Below are positions 59,458-64,000 of a DNA stretch of 64,000 nucleotides, in pieces. Each line of letters begins with the position of its first letter. Positions within the stretch are counted from its first letter, which is position 1. The position numbers and the translations under genes are program-made. This stretch comes from Archivesica marissinica (taxonomy: Eukaryota > Mollusca > Bivalvia > Venerida > Vesicomyidae). Where the stretch lies: NCBI GenBank assembly GCA_014843695.1, contig CM026394.1, forward strand, positions 39,354,368-39,418,367, written 5' to 3'. Under the pieces are notes generated by a model. The model saw only the letters and a program-made list of their open reading frames with translations. It was not told the DNA's origin and made no database searches.

Positions 59458-59845
59458 AGCTATCACGCAGTAGGTACATGTAAGTAGTCGCCATATCTAC
59501 CCCCACCTCCATAGATATTATTACTGGGACTTCATGAGATCATCAGCACCGGTGGGATTAATATAAGTTGTTAAAAGTTTGTCTTGCAATCGTAGTAGAA
59601 TAAGTAAAAGTTTATACTTATAAATACATTTATAAGTGTAATATTGAAGTTTGGTCCATAGAGTGAGAACTGGTGGAAATACACATTTCGGTGATCACTC
59701 CATGAAATAAAATCTTATCTTACACTAATAAACACAAATCTTCTTTTTTTATGATTTCCAACGATGTTGGGTACTATAATATTTGTGTTCAAATTTTATT
59801 AATTTTAGCTGCCCCTGTCGGGAGCCTCTTTGCACAACCACTTAT

Positions 59846-60290
59846 CTTCGTGTGAACGTCCGTAATAAAGAATGTTCGTGTGAACGTCCGTAATAAAGAA
59901 TGTTCGTGTGAACGTCCGTAATAAAGAATGTTCGTGTAAACGTCCGTAATAAAGAATGTTCCGTGTGAACGTCCGTAATAAAGAATGTTCGTATGAACGT
60001 CCGTAATAAAGAATGTTCGTGTGAACGTCCGTAATAAAGAATGTTCGTGTAAACGTCCGTAATAAAGAATGTTCCGTGTGAACGTCCGTAATAAAGAATG
60101 TTCGTATGAACGTCCGTAATAAAGAATGTTCGTATGAACGTCCGTAATAAAGAATGTCCGTGTGAACGTCCGTAATAAAGAATGTCCGTGTGAACGTCCG
60201 TAATAAAGAATGTCCGTGTGAACGTCTGTAGTAAAGAAAGTCCGTGTGAACGTCCGTAATAAAGAATGTTCATGTGAACGTCATTAATAA
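59846..60290. repeat. 28-bp array
   Basis: About 15 units of CGTGTGAACGTCCGTAATAA then AGAATGTT. Confidence 0.97.
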
Positions 60291-60299
60291 AGAATAGTT

Positions 60300-60607
60300 C
60301 CGGTTTAATTTTCAAGTTAGTTACTACTGTCTGCTGTCAATATTATAAGCTACAGACAAAACAAATGCATTAGAATATATTACTTTATAATTAACTGTTG
60401 GCGATTGTCAAAGAAACTCGAGCAGTGACAGAAAAAAGCCATAATTCACTATTTCAAATACATTAGTTTTACAGTAGCCTAGTTCGATGTATCCATGCAT
60501 TAAATTAGTTTTACAGTAGCCTAGTTCGATGTAGCCATGCCTACATAATTATATTGTCCATAATCGCACAGAAGGGAGTCCAACAAGTAAGCAGCTAGTT
60601 TAAAATG
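60300..60607. other. Intron, short duplication
   Basis: A 40-bp stretch (TTAGTTTTACAGTAGCCTAG...) occurs twice at 60463-60545. Confidence 0.6.
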
Positions 60608-61402
60608 GCAGTCGTGTTAGCATGTTCGCTTCAGGTGCGAAATGCCCGGAGTTCGAGCCCCACTGGAGCCGTTACGATTGTGCCCTTCGGCATTTAAAGT
60701 CCACGTTGCCTCTTCTCTCTCCCTCGTGGCGATGGCTTCCATGAGGAATCCTTCTCTCTCTCCCTCGTGGCGATGTATTCCATGAGGAATCCTTCTCTCT
60801 CCCTCGTGGCGATGGATTCTATGACGAATCCTTCTCTCTCCCTCGTGGCGATGTATTCCATGACGAATCCTTCTCTCTCCCTCGTGGCGATGTATTCCAT
60901 GACGAATCCTTCTCTCTCCCTCGTGGCGATGGATTCTATGACGAATCCTTCTCTCTCCCTCGTGGCGATGTATTCCATGACGAATCCTTCTCTCTCCCTC
61001 GTGGCGATGGATTGCACGAGGAATCCTTCTCTCTCCTTCGTGGCGATGGATTGCACGAGGAATCCTTCTCTCTCCCTCGTGGCGATGGATTGCACGAGGA
61101 ATCCTTCTCTCTCCCTCGTGGCGATGGATTGCACGAGGAATCCTTCTCTCTCCCTCGTGGCGATCCATGACGAATCCTTCTCTCTCCCTCGTGGCGATCC
61201 ATGACGAATCCTTCTCTCTCCCTCGTAGCGATGGATTGCACGAGGAATCCTTCTCTCTCCCTCGTGGCGATGTATTCCATGACGAATCCTTCTCTCTCCC
61301 TCGTGGCGATGGATTCCATGACGAATGGGGTATCAAGTGATTAATACAAGTTATAAGAACTTGTTTCACAATCGAGTTAAAATAAATGTGTATAAACTAA
61401 AC
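60608..61402 (+). mobile_element. SINE C with expanded middle
   Basis: Head at 60608-60690, tail at 61320-61402; about 15 copies of a 39-bp body segment lie between. Confidence 0.92.
60700..61320. repeat. 39-bp array inside SINE C
   Basis: About 15 units of TCCTTCTCTCTCCCTCGTGG then CGATGGATTCCATGACGAA; the same string occurs once in normal SINE C bodies. Confidence 0.97.
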
Positions 61403-61415
61403 AACATTACATTAA

Positions 61416-62000
61416 AGCAGCATTACATCATATGAAATAAAAGATATTTGAAAAATTCAATTGTTGCATATGGGTAGCAATGCTGCTACACATTCTAACA
61501 TTATACTTTGTATGCTTATGTTCGTTTGGTAAACTGTTTTTTTGCGATAAAACAAACTCGAAACCGAAAGTAGGACTTTCCGAGTCGATCGGTCATGCAC
61601 TTGTTTACAACCGGAACGCATCGTCCGCACTTATTTACATTCGGAATGCATCGTCCCCATTTGTCCCATGTTGTCTTTTTTAATTAAATTACTTGATATG
61701 TTGATTCATACCTCTGTTAGCTAAGTCTTTAAGGGACATTTCTACATCCCCGCGAGGGGTTCGACATTACAGGAAGATAGATAGATAGTCTTTCATGTTC
61801 AAAATATATACGTTGTTTTCTACATCCTCTGTTGTTTCACGCATGCGCGCTGTGCGTGTTTACATTTCGCGTATACGACAGTTTAAATTTATTGGAATTT
61901 TATCGTTTCTGAGCGACTATTTTGAGTTTTGTAAACACACATATATTAGTATTTATATTTTACCCAAAACATCCTTTATTACGATGTACATTCAATACAC
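61416..62000. mobile_element. MITE family M4, copy 2, inverted and longer
   Basis: Follows the reverse complement of 42004-42355 (GCAGCATTACATCATATGAA at the start; GGACATTTCTACATCCCC; GATAGATAGATAG) but with about 270 extra bases at 61460-61730. Confidence 0.65.
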
Positions 62001-62066
62001 ATGTAATTGTTATTCCTGTACAAAATACCAAAATATAAAAAATAAATGTGTATAAAATAAGATGGT

Positions 62067-62475
62067 GTGAATAGTGCATGCACCGAATTAGGTGTGAATA
62101 GTGCACGCACCGAATTAGGTGTGAATAGTGCACGCACCAAATTAGGTGTGAATAGTGCATGCACCGAATTAGGTGTGAATAGTACATGCACCGAATTAGG
62201 TGTGAATAGTGCATGCACCGAATTAGGTGTGAATAGTGCATGCACCGAATTAGGTATGAATAGTGCATGCGCCGAATTAGGTATGAATAGTGCATGCGCC
62301 GAATTAGGTGTGAATAGTGCATGCGCCGAATTATGTGTGAATAGTGCATGCGCCGAATTAGGTGTGAATAGTGCATGCGCTGAATTAGGTGTGAATAGTG
62401 CATGCGCCGAATTAGGTGTGAATAGTGCATGCGCCGAATTAGGCGTGAATAGTGCATGCACCGAATTAGTGTATA
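62067..62475. repeat. 27-bp array
   Basis: Fifteen units of TGAATAGTGCATGCACCGAA then TTAGGTG. Confidence 0.97.
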
Positions 62476-62699
62476 GTGCACAGAGATAACATAATTTGCA
62501 TATCATTGGAGGAGAGATATATCCAATTTACCTGCACAATGCTTTCTATTCAACAATCCTGCATCTATTGTACAAAACATAACTCACGCACGGTTATCTA
62601 ATGATGTGTTCTTTAGACGGCTTGTAAGCATTTCAAAGATTGCATGATGAAGTCTTCTTGCTATGTTGATTATATTATGTTTGCATAGCATGAATGCGT

Positions 62700-63535
62700 G
62701 TCATACTTAGTTTGGCATAGCATGACTGCGCGTGTCACTTAGTTTGGCATAGCATGACTGTGCGTGTCGTAGTTTGGCATAGCATGACTGTGCGTGTCGT
62801 AGTTTGGCGTGTCGTAGTTTGGCATAGCATGACTGTGCGTGTCGTAGTTTGGCATAGCATGACTGTGTGTGTCGTAGTTTGGCATAGCATGACTGTGCGT
62901 GTCGTAGTTTGGCATAGCATGACTGTGCGTGTCGTAGTTTGGCATAGCATGACTGTGCGTGTCGTAGTTTGGCATAGCATGACTGTGCGTGTCGTAGTTT
63001 GGCATAGCATGACTGTGCGTGTCGTAGTTTGGCATAGCATGACTGTGCGTGTCGTAGTTTGGCATAGCATGACTGTGCGTGTCGTAGTTTGGCATAGCAT
63101 GACTGTGCGTGTCGTAGTTTGGCATAGCATGACTGTGCGTGTCGTAGTTTGGCATAGCATGACTGTGCGTGTCGTAGTTTGGCATAGCATGACTGTGCGT
63201 GTCGTAGTTTGGCATAGCATGACTGTGCGTGTCGTAGTTTGGCATAGCATGACTGTGCGTGTCGTAGTTTGGCATAGCATGACTGTGCGTGTCGTAGTTT
63301 GGCATAGCATGACTGTGCGTGTCGTAGTTTGGCATAGCATGACTGTGCGTGTCGTAGTTTGGCATAGCATGACTGTGCGTGTCGTAGTTTGGCATAGCAT
63401 GACTGTGCGTGTCGTAGTTTGGCATAGCATGACTGTGCGTGTCGTAGTTTGGCATAGCATGACTGTGCGTGTCGTAGTTTGGCATAGCATGACTGTGCGT
63501 GTCGTAGTTTGGCATAGCATGACTGCGCGTGTCGT
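62700..63535. repeat. 30-bp array, nearly perfect
   Basis: About 27 units of GTTTGGCATAGCATGACTGT then GCGTGTCGTA, most of them identical. Confidence 0.98.
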
Positions 63536-63544
63536 ACTGTTATC

Positions 63545-63672
63545 AGTCTCTTTAACGCATCATTTTATATTGCATCTATATCCTCCCAGGCCTAGAAGTG
63601 AATTATTCAGAAGGTCATTTGTCTACTACGGCATTACTATCTGGAATGCTTTACCATATATAATATAGAATT
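63545..63672 (+). pseudogene. LINE 3' coding fragment
   Basis: Reads HLYPPRPRSELFRRSFVYYG then ITIWNALPYI, the usual PRxRxExxxxSFxYxGxxxWNxLP end of a LINE polyprotein. It abuts the 30-bp array at 62.7-63.5 kb. Confidence 0.7.
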
Positions 63673-63711
63673 AAAAATGCCTCATCAGTCGGTTTAAGTG
63701 CAATTTTTTTG

Positions 63712-63930
63712 GAAGTCGTGATAGCGCAGTGGATGTACGCTCGCTTCAGGTCCGGGGTTCGAGCCCCGCTGGAGTCCTTACGATTGTGCCCTTAGGCAAG
63801 GCATTTAACGTTGTCTCTTCTCTCTCCCTGATGGGTTCCATCAGGAATAAGAGGTCTCGAGAGTGATTAATATAAGTTGTAAGAACTTGTTTCGCAATCG
63901 AGAAAAAATAAATTTGTATAAACTAAATCA
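63712..63930 (+). mobile_element. SINE C
   Basis: Nearly full length, small deletion in the head. Confidence 0.9.
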
Positions 63931-64000
63931 TTTTTCTTAATCTGGAGCAGCAGGTTACAATTATAATGTAATATATACGATCTTACATGATTTCACACAC

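Noticed and set aside
59800..59850. Possible C-terminal receptor exon after TTTTAG at about 59807
   Set aside because: The frame reads LPLSGASLHNH with no VQxEIK-type tail motif and runs into the 28-bp array.
62735..63668. Frames of 258-304 codons
   Set aside because: 30-bp array; only the last 35 codons of the + frame are meaningful, as a LINE end.
63940..64000. Possible next receptor exon after the last SINE C, by analogy with other exons
   Set aside because: CAGGTTACAATTATAATG soon meets stops and lacks the tail motif.

Overview
The window is animal nuclear DNA. It is AT-rich, has spliced exons with GT-AG borders, and is packed with tRNA-derived SINEs, LINE fragments, MITEs, a Tc1-type transposon and about 30 tandem arrays. 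The mix of transposon families and the receptor type suggest a lophotrochozoan, most likely a mollusc such as a bivalve. That placement is an inference; nothing here fixes the species.

The one host gene I can support is a class B (secretin-family) G-protein-coupled receptor on the + strand. It most resembles the parathyroid-hormone receptor (PTHR) subfamily. Ten consecutive coding exons were found by reading for the family motifs and checking splice sites and phases: 2704-2807, 11459-11595, 19354-19448, 22248-22416, 23338-23494, 27168-27228, 36996-37065, 40975-41060, 48121-48259 and 51378-51419. All nine junctions keep frame. Together they encode about 353 residues, from the second conserved Cys of the hormone-binding domain to the end of TM7. 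The signal peptide and first Cys exon lie upstream, and the C-terminal tail lies beyond 64000. Only about 1.7% of the window is receptor coding sequence.

Layout: 1-2.7 kb, MITE with an internal array, SINEs and a LINE end. 2.7-11.5 kb, intron holding a broken minus-strand LINE (about 9.68-4.08 kb) split by two SINEs and by two arrays grown from its own coding sequence. 11.6-19.4 kb, nested SINEs, two diverged T-rich elements, decayed TM1 exon copies, and a SINE expanded by a 24-bp array. 19.4-27.2 kb, 15-bp and 63-bp arrays, MITEs, decayed TM3 exon copies and a Tc1 element. 27.2-37 kb, SINEs, a 30-bp array with an RS-rich reading frame, a LINE fragment and an AACGTT-rich array. 37-48.3 kb, 23-, 35- and 48-bp arrays, a 3-kb array of 9/12-bp units, and a fold-back. 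48.3-64 kb, arrays nearly end to end, including a 6-kb array of 42/51-bp units and a near-perfect 30-bp array.

SINE families used below, all with tRNA-like heads carrying pol III A and B boxes: A (head with 'gacttgtataccactg'), B (head with 'ctggactggtaatccag', tRNA-Thr-like), C (head with 'cgcttcaggtgcgaa', tail ending 'gtataaacta'), D (head with 'ggctgtccgattagcgcag', tail like C) and E ('ggcgtccacctacggag').

Two patterns stand out. First, many tandem arrays start inside a recognisable element (LINE coding sequence, SINE head or body, MITE core) or, in one case, across the receptor's own exon-intron border. Second, sense-oriented C/D SINE tails end about 13-42 nt before five of the nine splice acceptors whose exon start is firmly placed. 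No operon, CRISPR array or complete RNA gene is present.
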